A DNA stretch of 64,000 nt, from NCBI GenBank assembly GCA_948567375.1, contig OX419756.1:19225001-19289000 (forward strand), read 5' to 3'. Positions 22,570 through 32,680 of this stretch are shown one piece after another. Numbering within the stretch: the stretch's first letter is position 1; each line of letters opens with the position of its first letter. The notes under the pieces are model-generated. The model was not told where the DNA came from, ran no database searches, and saw nothing but the letters and a program-made list of their open reading frames with translations. The stretch is from Lunularia cruciata. Its lineage: Eukaryota > Streptophyta > Marchantiopsida > Lunulariales > Lunulariaceae. The translations under genes were made by a program, and so were the position numbers.

Positions 22570-23910
22570 TGAATGTGGCAATGCGCAAGGATACAATCAA
22601 CTTCTTACTCCTCATGATCATTGATAGGATGGGAGGAGGAGGAAGTTGGAAACAAAAGGAAAAAGAAGATGGGTTAAGAACAAAGGGTTTCAACTTGGAA
22701 ATGTGAAAGATAGGGTGGATACGCATATGACAAGGCAAGGCAAGGCAAGGCAAGTTGATAAGCAACAAGAGATATAATTTGGGTGACATCAAAAGGTCCT
22801 ATCTAATTAGGGGTGATTTTACGGACTTGAGTACCAAGTGGGAGAGGTAGGTTACTAGAGGAGAGCATGACTTTATCACCAACTTGAAAGGTGAGATCAC
22901 AATGATGTTGGTCGGCATATATTTTGCCAATTTTGAGCAACAAGGAGATGAGATTTGGCTTGTTGGAGGGATTGGGATATGGTGGTCAAGAAGGTGGAAG
23001 TATGAGGGACATGAGATGGAGAAGGAGAAAGAAGTGCATCAAGCACAAGTGGATCTTGGCCAAAATTGAGAAAGAAAGGAGAGAATTGGGTGCTTGCCTA
23101 TTTGGAATTATTGTTTGCAAACTCCATAGCTACAAGACATTCATCCCAATTGGTATGGTAGATGTTGACAAAGGCACAGAGTATATCCTCCAAGGTGCAA
23201 TTTGCATGTTTAGTTTGTCCATCTGTTTGAGGATGATAGGCCATGGACAAAGCAAGCTTGGTGCGGAGTATTTGGAAAAGTGTTTGCCAAAATTTCCCAA
23301 TGAATTGAGGATCACGGTCAAAGATGAGTACATGATCATGGTCAAAGATGAGTACATGAGGCATCCCATGATGCTTGAAGATAATGTTGAAGTAGATCTG
23401 TGCCAATGTTGGAGCATCCACGATATCAAAGGTTAGCGCCAAATGGATTTGCTCACAAAGCTTATCCATAAACACCATGATTTCTGAGTGACCTTGCTTT
23501 GTCTTGGGCAAAGACGTGATGAGATCCAAGCTCATGTGTTTCCATCAAGCAGATGGAATGGGGATTGGTTGAAGGGGTCCACTTAGTTTTTGGTTGTTGG
23601 CCTTGTTGTGTTGGCAGCTCTCATACAATTGGACAAACTCTCAAACATCTCATGTCATGTTGGGCCACCACCATTGGTATTAGAGAATACCCAAAGTGTT
23701 GTCCACACCTATGTGACCTACGATTGGTAAGTCATGGGCTTCTTGGAGGTGCACAAGTTGGTGATCACCCTTGGCTAGAACATATATCCAATCCTCATGG
23801 AAGAAGACGCCTTCCTTGAAGGAGAGGTGTTCTATTCCTTGTTGCATGTTGCAAGACAACCATGTACCATTTGAAAGAAGGTATCTTGTTGTAGAGTTGA
23901 CCTAAACTCA
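22570..23910 (-). pseudogene. C3 integrase and chromodomain remnant
   Basis: Minus-strand frame 23098-23535 reads LDLITSLPKTKQGHSEIMVFMDKL, then a core with IFDRDPQFIGKFWQ and AYHPQTDGQT. The final Glu (normally QTERAN) is Lys. A 24-bp in-frame duplication (23311-23358) repeats the segment just before the second catalytic Asp. The zinc-binding part lies at 23560-23800 and the GPY/F-chromodomain part at 22570-22880, with a CAAGG pentamer run at 22731-22753. Confidence 0.83.
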
Positions 23911-23959
23911 TTTTGGACCTTGGAGTCAATTGTCACCATTGTAATGACTGTCTTGATGA

Positions 23960-24560
23960 GAGGGAGAGCCTTCAAATCAGGTCATTGTGATAGGGCATCA
24001 AGGATGACATGGAACCAACTTGGTTTATACTCAAGTTTGATGTCAAAAAATTGGAGTTGCTCCTCCCATCAATGATGATGACTCTTCATGGGTTCCAAAT
24101 CTAAATATTTGTAACAAGGGTTTATGAACAATTTGTATGATTACTTGTTTCCCCAAGAGATAATATCTCCATACCTTGGTGATATATACCATTGCTAGTT
24201 GTTCTTGATCTTGAGCAAAGTAACTCCTTTCAACTGTATTTAGTCAGCAAGACACAAAGGCAATGGGATGTAATCCATCTAGGAAATTTTGCTGCAACAT
24301 GGCTCCAATTGCAAAATTAGAAGCATCCAAATTGACCACGCAAGGTAGTTGAAGATCATATGGTTGAATAATAGGTCTTGAAGACACCATATGTTTACGC
24401 TTTTGGAATGCTTCTTTGTTTTTGGTGGTCCATAGAAAGCTCAAGTTCTTCCCCAAGAGATCAGTCAATGGTGTGGCCACATGGGCATAATAGTGGATGA
24501 ACCATTGGTAAAAATTAGCTTATCCATTAATTGCTTGTACTTATGCAGCATCCTTTGGAG
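23960..24560 (-). pseudogene. C3 RNase H
   Basis: The frame 24244-24480 gives MATPLTDLLGKNLSFLW, SSRPIIQPYDLQLPCVVNLDASNFAIGAMLQQ and LHPIAFVSC, closely matching C2 19500-19760. The DAS catalytic Asp is kept. The remainder is frameshifted. Confidence 0.83.
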
Positions 24561-25325
24561 TAGGCCAATCAATAATAAATGGCCTTGATTTTCTCCACTT
24601 CCATCTTGATCTCCTCTTATGTGATCTTGTGACCCAAGAAGGTAATTTCCTTTTGCCAAAAGGTACACTTTGGCTTCTTGCAATAAAATTTCCACTATTG
24701 TTGTCATCTTAGAACTCTCACATGTGATTCATGTGTTTTGCCTCTATCTTGATATAGATTAAGATACCATCCAAGAACACCACTATGTACCAATCCAATA
24801 GTTCATCCAATACTTGATGCATTTGATCCATGAAGATTATTAGAGCATTAGTGAACCCAAAAGGTAAAACCTCCATTCAAAATGCCCATACCTTGTGCAA
24901 AAGGTAGTATTTTGCACATCTTCCTTATCAATGGGATCTGCCTATATCCACTCTTAAGATCCAACTTGGAGAAATATTATGCTCCACTCAATTGATCAAG
25001 TAAGCCATCAATTCAAGGCAAGGGGTATGCATCCTTCACCGTTTTTTTATTGAGGCCATGGTAATTGATAAAAAAAATGAAGTCCTCCATCCTTCTTTGG
25101 AACAAATAGTATAAGTGTTCCCCAAGGAGATGTACTATGTTATATAAAACCCTTTTCCAACAAGTCCATAAGTGTTATTTGCAACTCTTCCAACTCCTTT
25201 GGTGAGAGCCAATTTAGTGGTCTACTCACCTGAGATCTCCTTGGAAATAACTCAATCTTGAAGGGCATACCAACATTGGAGGGTAATCTCTTTGGCAAAT
25301 CATCCAAAAACACATCCACAAACTC
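24561..25325 (-). pseudogene. C3 reverse transcriptase
   Basis: The minus strand carries the RT blocks of C2 in the same order (PKKDGG and DYHGLNKK-type near 25080, PLP near 25020, LGGA-type YFSKLDLK near 24970, PFGFTNAL near 24860, VFLDGIL near 24770). It is heavily broken. The palm box keeps only one acidic residue in my reading. Confidence 0.75.
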
Positions 25326-25577
25326 CTAAACTATTTGATCAACCATTGCTTGATGAGGTTCTTGACTCTCTTTAGATTTTCCTTGTGCAACTGGCTTGAT
25401 GTATACAACAAAATCATATTTATCTTCCTCCAAAGCTTGCTGTATAGCTACTTCATTGACAAACTTCCCATCTAGGGACTTATCTTCCTTCAAAGCTTGC
25501 TCTATGGTTGCTTCTCTTACAAACTTCTCATCTTGGGACTGACTATTCTTAGGTATCTTCCTCAAGGTGCTAAACAA
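25326..25577 (-). pseudogene. C3 protease-RT linker with 20-residue repeats
   Basis: The 83-codon frame holds two tandem units, SQDEKFVREATIEQALKEDK and SLDGKFVNEVAIQQALEEDK, then KPVAQGKSKESQEPHQAMVDQIV leading into RT. C2 has three units plus a fragment. Copy number therefore varies between elements while the unit is conserved. Confidence 0.85.
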
Positions 25578-25589
25578 CCTAATTGAAAA

Positions 25590-25930
25590 TTCCTACCTTG
25601 GTGTTGTACTTGAATTTGTTGTTGGTTCTAGTCAAATTGAACCTTATGACGTTTAAGCCAAGGCAAACCCCAACCCAAAATGATATCATAGTAGAGGTGC
25701 TACTACAAACCTCATACACTCCAAATACTCCTTCTCAATCTTGAAGGTAACTAGATGCAAGGTACATAATGCGGAACCCTTTCTACCATCTGCCATTATC
25801 AATCTACTTATAATTATTGGTTTGATAGAAATACTCAATTCCTTTGCTAATTGCATAGACATGCAATTCTTTGAACTTCTAAAATCAACCAAAATCCAAC
25901 AACCAAGATAAGATATCTTACCTTACAAGT
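25590..25930 (-). pseudogene. C3 protease
   Basis: MVDFRSSKNCMSMQLAKELSI, ADGRKGSALCTLHL and EYLECMRFVVAPLL match C2 protease. The DSG site reads DFRSS. The C-terminal ILGWGLPW-like end lies near 25650 in a shifted frame. Confidence 0.8.
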
Positions 25931-25989
25931 GAAGCAAACTTGCATAGATTGAGCCTTTGATCCCATTAGAACTAATCAAGTTCCCAGCA

Positions 25990-26930
25990 AGTGGCTCAAA
26001 ATCTCTTACTAGGATTCCTTATTTTCTTAATCACTTTGCTCCACAACCTCCATTTGATCCATTTGTTGAGATCGCACATTCTTGAGTGGACATTCAATAA
26101 TGATATGTCTAATTTGGCAATAATAAAAGCAACCACCATTTTATTATAATATTTTATGATCCTTTGTACCAAGTGGTCTCCATTGGATGGCATTAATCTC
26201 CATTGGTGCCAGCTCCTCCACACATGTGTAATGTGCTAGTTGGTTTTGTGAAGGTCGAGGTCAAGACCAAGTTATCATAACCAAGGAATCAAAGCACTCT
26301 ACTAGCTACATGGCTTCTTCCAAGTATTTTGGCTCTCACATAGTCACTTCTAATTTGGTTTGCGACTTCAAGCCCCTCATAGATCAATGCAGAGCTTCAC
26401 CATCCATTATATCTAGAATTTGCATAATGGTGTTCTGGAGTTGTGTGATGTAGCTTCTTAGCTTCTGGAGCTATATGATGTACCAACTTGCTTCAGCATG
26501 TAGCTTGTGTAGCATTGATTGCTTGGAATCATCCAATTATTGCACCCTTGAATTCTTCCCATGCCAAGATTGGTGCAACAAATTGCCTTTTAGCTTGCTC
26601 CACTCAAAATTGCCACCATAGCTTTGATGCTCTGTCCAATTGGCTTGAAGCTAAGAGAATTTTTTTTTGTTCATCTTGAAGATTTATAGCCTCAAAATAA
26701 TTTTCATAGTCAAATAAAAAATTCTCTATTGCACTCGGGAGATTCTTGCTATCAAACACCTTGGGTTTTGAAAATCCAATTTGGTCTTCTCCTTCTCAAA
26801 ATGGTGCTCTCCCTACATGCTCTTGTTGTTGCTAGTCTTGTTCATCCAACAATCTAGTAAGGTGCTTGATTTGTTGTTGCATAACAATGACTACCTCAAG
26901 CATTGCCATCATGGCTACCACTCTATCACA
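25990..26930 (-). pseudogene. C3 gag
   Basis: Reading leftward from the start region near 26915 (MMAMLEVVIVMQQQI), capsid traces match C2 gag, including the WWQF and GEALH-IYEGLKS blocks. The knuckle region lies near 26100-26130 (FIIAKLDISLLNVHSR, with no CCHC left). Confidence 0.75.
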
Positions 26931-27175
26931 CTACTTACTTATTTAAATTATTTAATTTACTTACATATAGATGCAACATGCCCACCATTCTCCATAAGTT
27001 ACAACCGGAAGTATCAAGGGTTCCTTGGACAAGGTGATTGCATTCAAAAACTTCTGCCCAAAACATGAGGTGATGAACTGTGTGAAGTGATGCTTGGGTA
27101 GTACCCAAACACAAAAATCCCAATGGTTTGGTGGAAATGGATTTGGTGGTCCATAAATTCCATCCATCCCATTCT

Positions 27176-27189
27176 TGTTATGATACCAA
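27176..27189 (-). promoter_or_regulatory. C3 primer binding site, tRNA-iMet
   Basis: The minus strand reads TTGGTATCATAACA directly beside the LTR, a slightly decayed form of the C2 site. Confidence 0.8.
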
Positions 27190-27555
27190 TGTAAAAGATC
27201 CAAGACCAAGGAGAGAAATATGAGAATGGAAGATCAAATTGGGACACTTGAATGAGTGAAACTCCAAATACCTAGCATAAGCTTCAGCTTTGGTATTTTT
27301 AGGGAGTATACAAGGCTTTGAGAAGCTTCTCAAGAAGCTTATTTGAGCCGCTTTCTTGGAGTGTAAGCCATTGTAACCAAGAAGCTTCTCAAGAAGCTAC
27401 CTTCTAGAAGTTGCTTACTTGGGGTGCAAGCTAAGCTAGCCAGGAAGCTTCCCAACAAGCTTCCTAGATACTTTTGGAATATTCTAGGCTAATATGTCAT
27501 ATTTGCTACTTTGTTAGCCCTAACTAACTTTGTTGTTAAACTCCATATTGTTATA
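27190..27555 (-). repeat. C3 5' LTR
   Basis: On the minus strand it starts at the decayed TATAACAATATGGAG (27555) and ends CTTTTACA (27190). It contains GAAGCTTCTCAAGAAGC arrays, TTCTAGAA and GGAATATTCTAGG, like the other C LTRs. Confidence 0.85.
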
Positions 27556-28220
27556 ACTTTGTTCCTTTCTCCTTACTTGGCTTGGAGGTTGCAATATTGC
27601 TTTGGCTTTTAGAGTTTTGATGTGATGGACCTTAGACATTGAGTTGAGGGACAAAGAGAAATCATTAAAGCAAAAAAAGGAAACACAAACAACATAATTA
27701 ATCATGTGGTTAAGGAATAAAGAGATTCATAACAACACAAGATTCATTAATACACATGAATACATAAATAAATGTGTTGGTATATTATTCCTGGTACTTC
27801 AGCAATTATTTGGATATTTCATCCTAAATGTTCCACATAGAGATAAAATTGCAAAATATTTCATTTGAATTTGCATTCATGTGTATGCCTATCATTCCTT
27901 GATTCTCATCTTGGCACTTACTCTATATTGTACAAAATTTCTATCCATTTTTGAGCTTTTTCTCCCTCCATTTCATGCATTGGAGTCTTTACATCATATG
28001 ATGATGAGAGCCTACTGTTGGAGCCCATAAGCTGGTCTTGTGGATAGAGCTTGGACCCTACAACTACCTATGCATTGCAAGAGGAAGCAAAAGAAGCTGC
28101 AAAGAGGCTTATGCTCATGCTATATAGTTTTTCACTCATCAAAGACTCCACCAAAAGTTACCTCAAAGAAACATAATTGCATGTACTAAAAACTTCTAGG
28201 GAGGGAAGAAGAAAGACAAG
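27556..28220. other. Unassigned stretch, no gene recognised
   Basis: This is AT-rich sequence with no open frame of note and no match to the families in this window. Confidence 0.4.
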
Positions 28221-28228
28221 GAGGTAAA

Positions 28229-28640
28229 ATGAGTAGCAAAAGCAACTTAAGATGCAAGTTGGGTGTGGATATGAGTTGGAGATCGGAAAATTGCAAAGAT
28301 ATGGGCAATCACATCTGTAATCACTTACATGCAAACCACAAGCATGCATGTAGACTGGAGGTCCTAGTTGCTGCTCAAAAGCACCATAAAACAAACAAGG
28401 TGAAAGGGGAAGTCATGAAGCAACACAATGAAAACTTATGTTTGTGAAAAAATTAAATAAGTATGACTAGGATGGGTTACCCATTCACCAATCAAGATGT
28501 GAAGGATATGATTCATAATGGGAGAAAAAAGCAGTTGATGGGTCTTTTGCCTATCCAAAAGTTGCTCCATACTTTGTGCAAGCACGCATTTGACCACAAT
28601 GGCCTTGCAAAGTCAAGGTCAAGGTAAATCACACACTTTT
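28229..28640 (+). pseudogene. Possible MULE/FAR1-like transposase, N-terminal relic
   Basis: The 72-codon frame contains SNLRCKLGVDMSW, CKDMGNHICNHLHANHKHACRLEVLVAAQKHHK, which in spacing recalls the FAR1/MULE zinc-binding N-terminus. A second frame has YPFTNQDVKDMIHNGRKKQLMGLLPIQ, like the helical segment that follows it in such transposases. I assign it mainly because a MULE C-terminal piece lies about 700 bp downstream in the same orientation. Confidence 0.4.
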
Positions 28641-29289
28641 ATATATTTCCCAAGTAGTTTAAGGACCTTACTTAAAATTTTCAATAAGTCATCTTGATGG
28701 ATTGCACTTCTAAGACAAATAATTTGGCATGCTACTACTTCACACTTTTGGCTTCACACACATATCATTCTTTCACCACCCTACTATGTTTCATGAAAGA
28801 AGATAACAAGTAATATTATTGCTTTGCTTTTGAAAATATTTCATATTTTTATGTGTTATGAAATATGAAATATTTCATAACACATCCATGCAAATCCCAT
28901 ATTTATCACTGATTTTGATTCTGCACTCATTGCTGCACATGTACAAATGTACCCTAATCTGTCCATCTCCTATGTAGATGGCATATTCAGAAAAAATATC
29001 TTGACAAATTGCTGACCCATTTGGAAAAAAACAAGAAGCAATTGAATAATGGAGCAATTTTCTCACCTGTTGGAACAATCTATTTGGTGCCACCAGAAGT
29101 GCAAGGAATTTGAGCAAAAATGAGCCAAGATGACGGAATTATTGACCATGAAAAATACAAGGATGTGGGTTGATGTTGATGGTGATGATAGAAAGGAGAC
29201 TACTAAAATAGAGAAGAGCAACCGGAGAAGATAAATATGTGACATGTGTTCAGTTATTAAGTATTTGGAAAATATAAGATCCTTGTATG

Positions 29290-29450
29290 AAAACAATTTG
29301 TGGCTCTCTGGACTGACAAACATCGTCATTTTGAAATGACATCAACATCACGCAATGAGAGTGCACATTGGAGACTTATCAAAGATTGTTTAGGAGCTGG
29401 CCATGGCAAATGTGATTTATGGGAGGTGTATAAGGAGCTTTTCATGCCAT
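29290..29450 (+). pseudogene. MULE transposase, C-terminal relic
   Basis: Translation near 29302 gives LWTDKHRHFEMTSTSRNE, then SAHWRLIKDCLGAGHGKCDLWEVYKELF. This is close to the MULE/FAR1-type pattern in which a Trp-rich stretch is followed by H-F-G-x-x-T-T-x-R-x-E-S-x-H. A stop follows at LFMP. I did not find terminal inverted repeats, so element ends are unknown. Confidence 0.55.
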
Positions 29451-30100
29451 AGAATAGTTGTAGCATTGCCAGTGACAATGCAATGGATTGCTCATCTCTG
29501 TCCTTTGCAATCTCCCAAAAATTATTTGCATTTTCTAGAATATCCAATGCAATATCTTTGATGTTCACCTCTTGTACGATGATGGATAAACGTGCAAAGC
29601 AGAAATATATAATTGTTCAACCTATGACCCACTTGAAAAAATGGACAAATGCCACATGCCAGCTGCCGGCATGTCATTCATCTACATCTGAGCCAAAAAT
29701 TTTAAATGCCTCTCACATTATTTGACAAACAATGGCTATTGGATTTAGCATTGTTTGACCCATCACTTAAATTCAATGAACCAGGTTGATCATCTTCAAA
29801 TTCACATAGAGATTGTCAACAGAGAATGTGATGTTGCTATTCATGTTTTGCAACAAAGGACTCAAAAATCAGTAAGAGATCAAATCACAATTACAATACC
29901 AACACTTGTAGAATCATCTTTCCAGCCGCAACAAACCATACAACAAATGGCAAAAAGAGCAATTATGAAAGCAGCAATTGTGCAAGTTGTGGTCACAATC
30001 TATGATATCCAAACTGTCCTCATTATCAAGCATATCTGCAAGGATGACTACAATTTATGTTTGCTGCAAAGCAGCCTACTTCAACAAGGACAACATGATG
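29451..30100 (+). other. Possible tail of the MULE relic, no intact frame
   Basis: The plus-strand frames 29483-29725 and 29755-30123 contain no recognised domain. They may be the decayed C-terminus of the transposase (Gln- and Lys-rich traces), but I cannot support that by motif. Confidence 0.3.
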
Positions 30101-30790
30101 ATTTGATGATCATTGTGATCTAGAAATGAGGAATTGTTGTTATAGAATAGCTTTCTTATCATTTTGTGTACAGACTTTTTGTTCTCTATTTCTGTTAGGG
30201 ATTTAATGATCAATAATCATTGTGACCCAAAAATTAAGAATTGTTGTTGTAGTTGTCATTTGAGAATAGCCTTCTCATTCATTTTGTTTATAGATGTTTT
30301 GTTTCATCTATTTGTAAGTACTCTTAGTGAATTACAATGAATTGATTAATGATATTATGTTAATTGCATGTCTATTAAGGAGTTAACTATCATCGTGATC
30401 CAGATATGAGGAATATTTATTGTTGTTATCATTTGAGAATAGCCTTCTCATCATTCTGTTTACATACATTTTGTTTTCATCTAGTTGTAAATACTCACTA
30501 TGAATTACAGTGACGTGATTAATTATATTATACTAATTGCGTGTTTGCCCGAGATTTAATGATCATTGTGATCTAGAGATTAGGAATTCTTATTGTAGTT
30601 ATCATCTGAGAATAGCTTTCTCATCGTTTGTTTATATATCGTTTTTCTCATCGTTTGTTTATATAGATTTTTTTTCCATCTATCTACAAGTACTCTTCGT
30701 GAATTACAATGATGTGATTAATTATGTTATACTAATCACGTCTGTTAGGGAGTTAATGATCATTGTGATCCAAAGATTAGGAATAGTTGT
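30101..30790 (+). repeat. Tandem satellite, unit about 175 bp, about four copies
   Basis: The phrase TGATCATTGTGATC-AGA-AT-AGGAATTGTTGTTGT recurs at about 30107, 30217, 30388, 30560 and 30750. The recurrences are followed by AGAATAGCCTTCTCATCAT, TTGTTTATA and GTGATTAATTATATTATACTAAT at matching offsets. The first unit is short by about 70 bp, the last is cut, and unit three has a 27-bp internal duplication (CTCATCGTTTGTTTATAT twice). The units are clearly diverged. Confidence 0.85.
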
Positions 30791-32680
30791 CGTTCTCCTT
30801 GTCCTCAAACGATTTCTCTTTGCCCCTCAACTCAACCTTGTGCGTTGTGCACTCAAACTCAACCCCTATTTCGTTGTGCACTTAGTTAATGCCTCCTATA
30901 CTTTCTTTGTTTTCCTTCGGTGTATACTATGAGGTCTTTGGCTTGCGTTTTTCATCTACAATGGAGTGCACACTTGCTTCTGACATGCTGGATTTTCATC
31001 AAGGTTAATTTGCAGTAAATTCACTCCGAGTTTCAGACATTGGAGTAGGACTATCATAGATGTGAATTTTGAACTATCATCAAAGACAATGCAGTCCGCC
31101 AGGAACACAAGTCATAGACAGATTCAAGCGGGAAAAAGTTAATTGGGTCTTAGCAAATGTCCCTGAACTTGCCCTAATCTTACAGATATATACTAAACAA
31201 CGGATGCATCTATACGGTTTACATTTTAGAAATCTTACCGGGAACTGCAGGAGTAAATCTACTCCTGCACTTCCCAGTAAGTGAAGAACAGATAGGCACG
31301 CTCTGAAACTTAATCAGAAGAAAGCCAGACTTAAATGGCTAACGATGTCGAGTCAAATTACAGAGATAGCCACGTACCAACAAAGCTTCAAGCGGGAGCT
31401 CGGCACGTTTTCCAAGGAGGGGAGAATCCTCAGATTACATTCCGCACACTATACATTCCAAGTAAAGTAAGTGGAGAACTGTAGATTGCTATAAAGATAG
31501 TATGATCCAGCTATCCGGGAGGGTCGTCAGGATGTAGAGCTTAATTTATCTACTCCTTTGTCAAATTTTGTTTCTTTTCTTTCGTTCGTGTATTCCATTT
31601 GGCCTTTGGTTTTACTCTTTCTTTTTTGTCTTTTTTGTTTAGGTCTGGTTGTAAAACTAAGAGGCCTGGACTCTGGAATTTCGAGTGTGGAGAGCCCGTC
31701 CACAAGATTGGGTTTTCCTACATTCTAGACAAGTACACCTAATTCTCGCCGCATGTCAGCTTGGTTGGAACTTCCCACTTCCTACTAACTCTCTGAGCGA
31801 ATTTAGATTCCTAGGATCTGCAGCTTAAAGCATTTAGGTGAAATTTTCACACACAAGATTAGGCAGGAAAGCTAACGTGCTCTAAGATTACGGTGTTGTA
31901 AATAAGTAAATAAGTTGTAAATAAGTTGTAAGATATATTTTTTCTAACGAGGTCAATCATGATCATGACAACACTCAATCCTTGTCAAATTTTGTCTATG
32001 CAGAAACCTCGAGATTGAAGTTATAAATAAACAGTGCTTTGCTATGACCACAACAGGCTCACAGCATACTAATTTAAAAGCTTTGGACTTGAGATTTCAA
32101 ATAAACTAATCATAAGTTGAAGAACAACAATAGGAACCTACTTCGTATTTCTTGTATGTAATTTCTTGGTCTTGAAAGAAGTACAGTGCTCTTATCATAA
32201 AGTACTGGGTAGTAAGTCTTGACATTATACAGCTACTGATCGAGGATCTGCCCTCACCAACCGTCCATATGCATGAGCATGACATTCTTCGTAGGTGTGC
32301 GTAAGTTAAGATGATGCGACTCTATGTCTCTTATTGTCTGGAAGTGACTCACTTCGAGCACGGAAGGTTTTTTGTCGGATGGACGTGACTCTGTCACTTC
32401 TTCGATTTTGATTCGCTAGTATTAAGATAACTTACCTTAATACAGTAGTAAGATTAGACAAACGGAGAAACTACTGATGCGCTTACTTGTGTTTATCATG
32501 GTGCAACGCAGTAACTTGCGGCCAGCATGTGAAAATCAATATTGATTCGTCTTGGATGAGACAGAATCACGATCTACAGTAGATGCGGGTGCAATGGTTT
32601 GACGGTAGGAGCGGTTCCACAAACACAGTCATTGTTTCCTACAAATGATAATGAGTCTATACTTCTCATAAAGATAAACT
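30791..32680. other. CpG-retaining unassigned stretch A
   Basis: There is no retrotransposon similarity and no long open frame. CpG and GC are visibly commoner than in the surrounding elements. It contains a polypyrimidine tract ending TTTTTTGTTTAG at 31642, which looks like a plant 3' splice site, and a hairpin at 31234-31281. It could be low-copy sequence, but no exon can be named. Confidence 0.4.
31234..31281. repeat. 22-bp-arm hairpin
   Basis: The left arm 31234-31255 (CTTACCGGGAACTGCAGGAG...) and right arm 31260-31281 are inverted repeats with 20 of 22 pairs and a 4-base loop, AATC. Confidence 0.85.

Larger units (their letters stand above)
22570..27555 (-). mobile_element. C3: chromovirus lacking its 3' LTR
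   Basis: Domain order on the minus strand matches C2: LTR (right), primer site, gag, protease, repeat linker, RT, RNase H, integrase, decayed chromodomain. The left end stops in the chromodomain against an O LTR fragment, so the 3' LTR is lost. The frames are broken. C2 and C3 lie tail to tail. Confidence 0.9.

Noticed and set aside
22924-23436. Plus-strand open frame of 170 codons
   Set aside because: It is the shadow of the minus-strand C3 integrase, which has recognisable motifs.
31560-31660. Pyrimidine tract and TTTAG resembling an intron end
   Set aside because: No coding exon on either side can be supported; kept only as a remark on island A.
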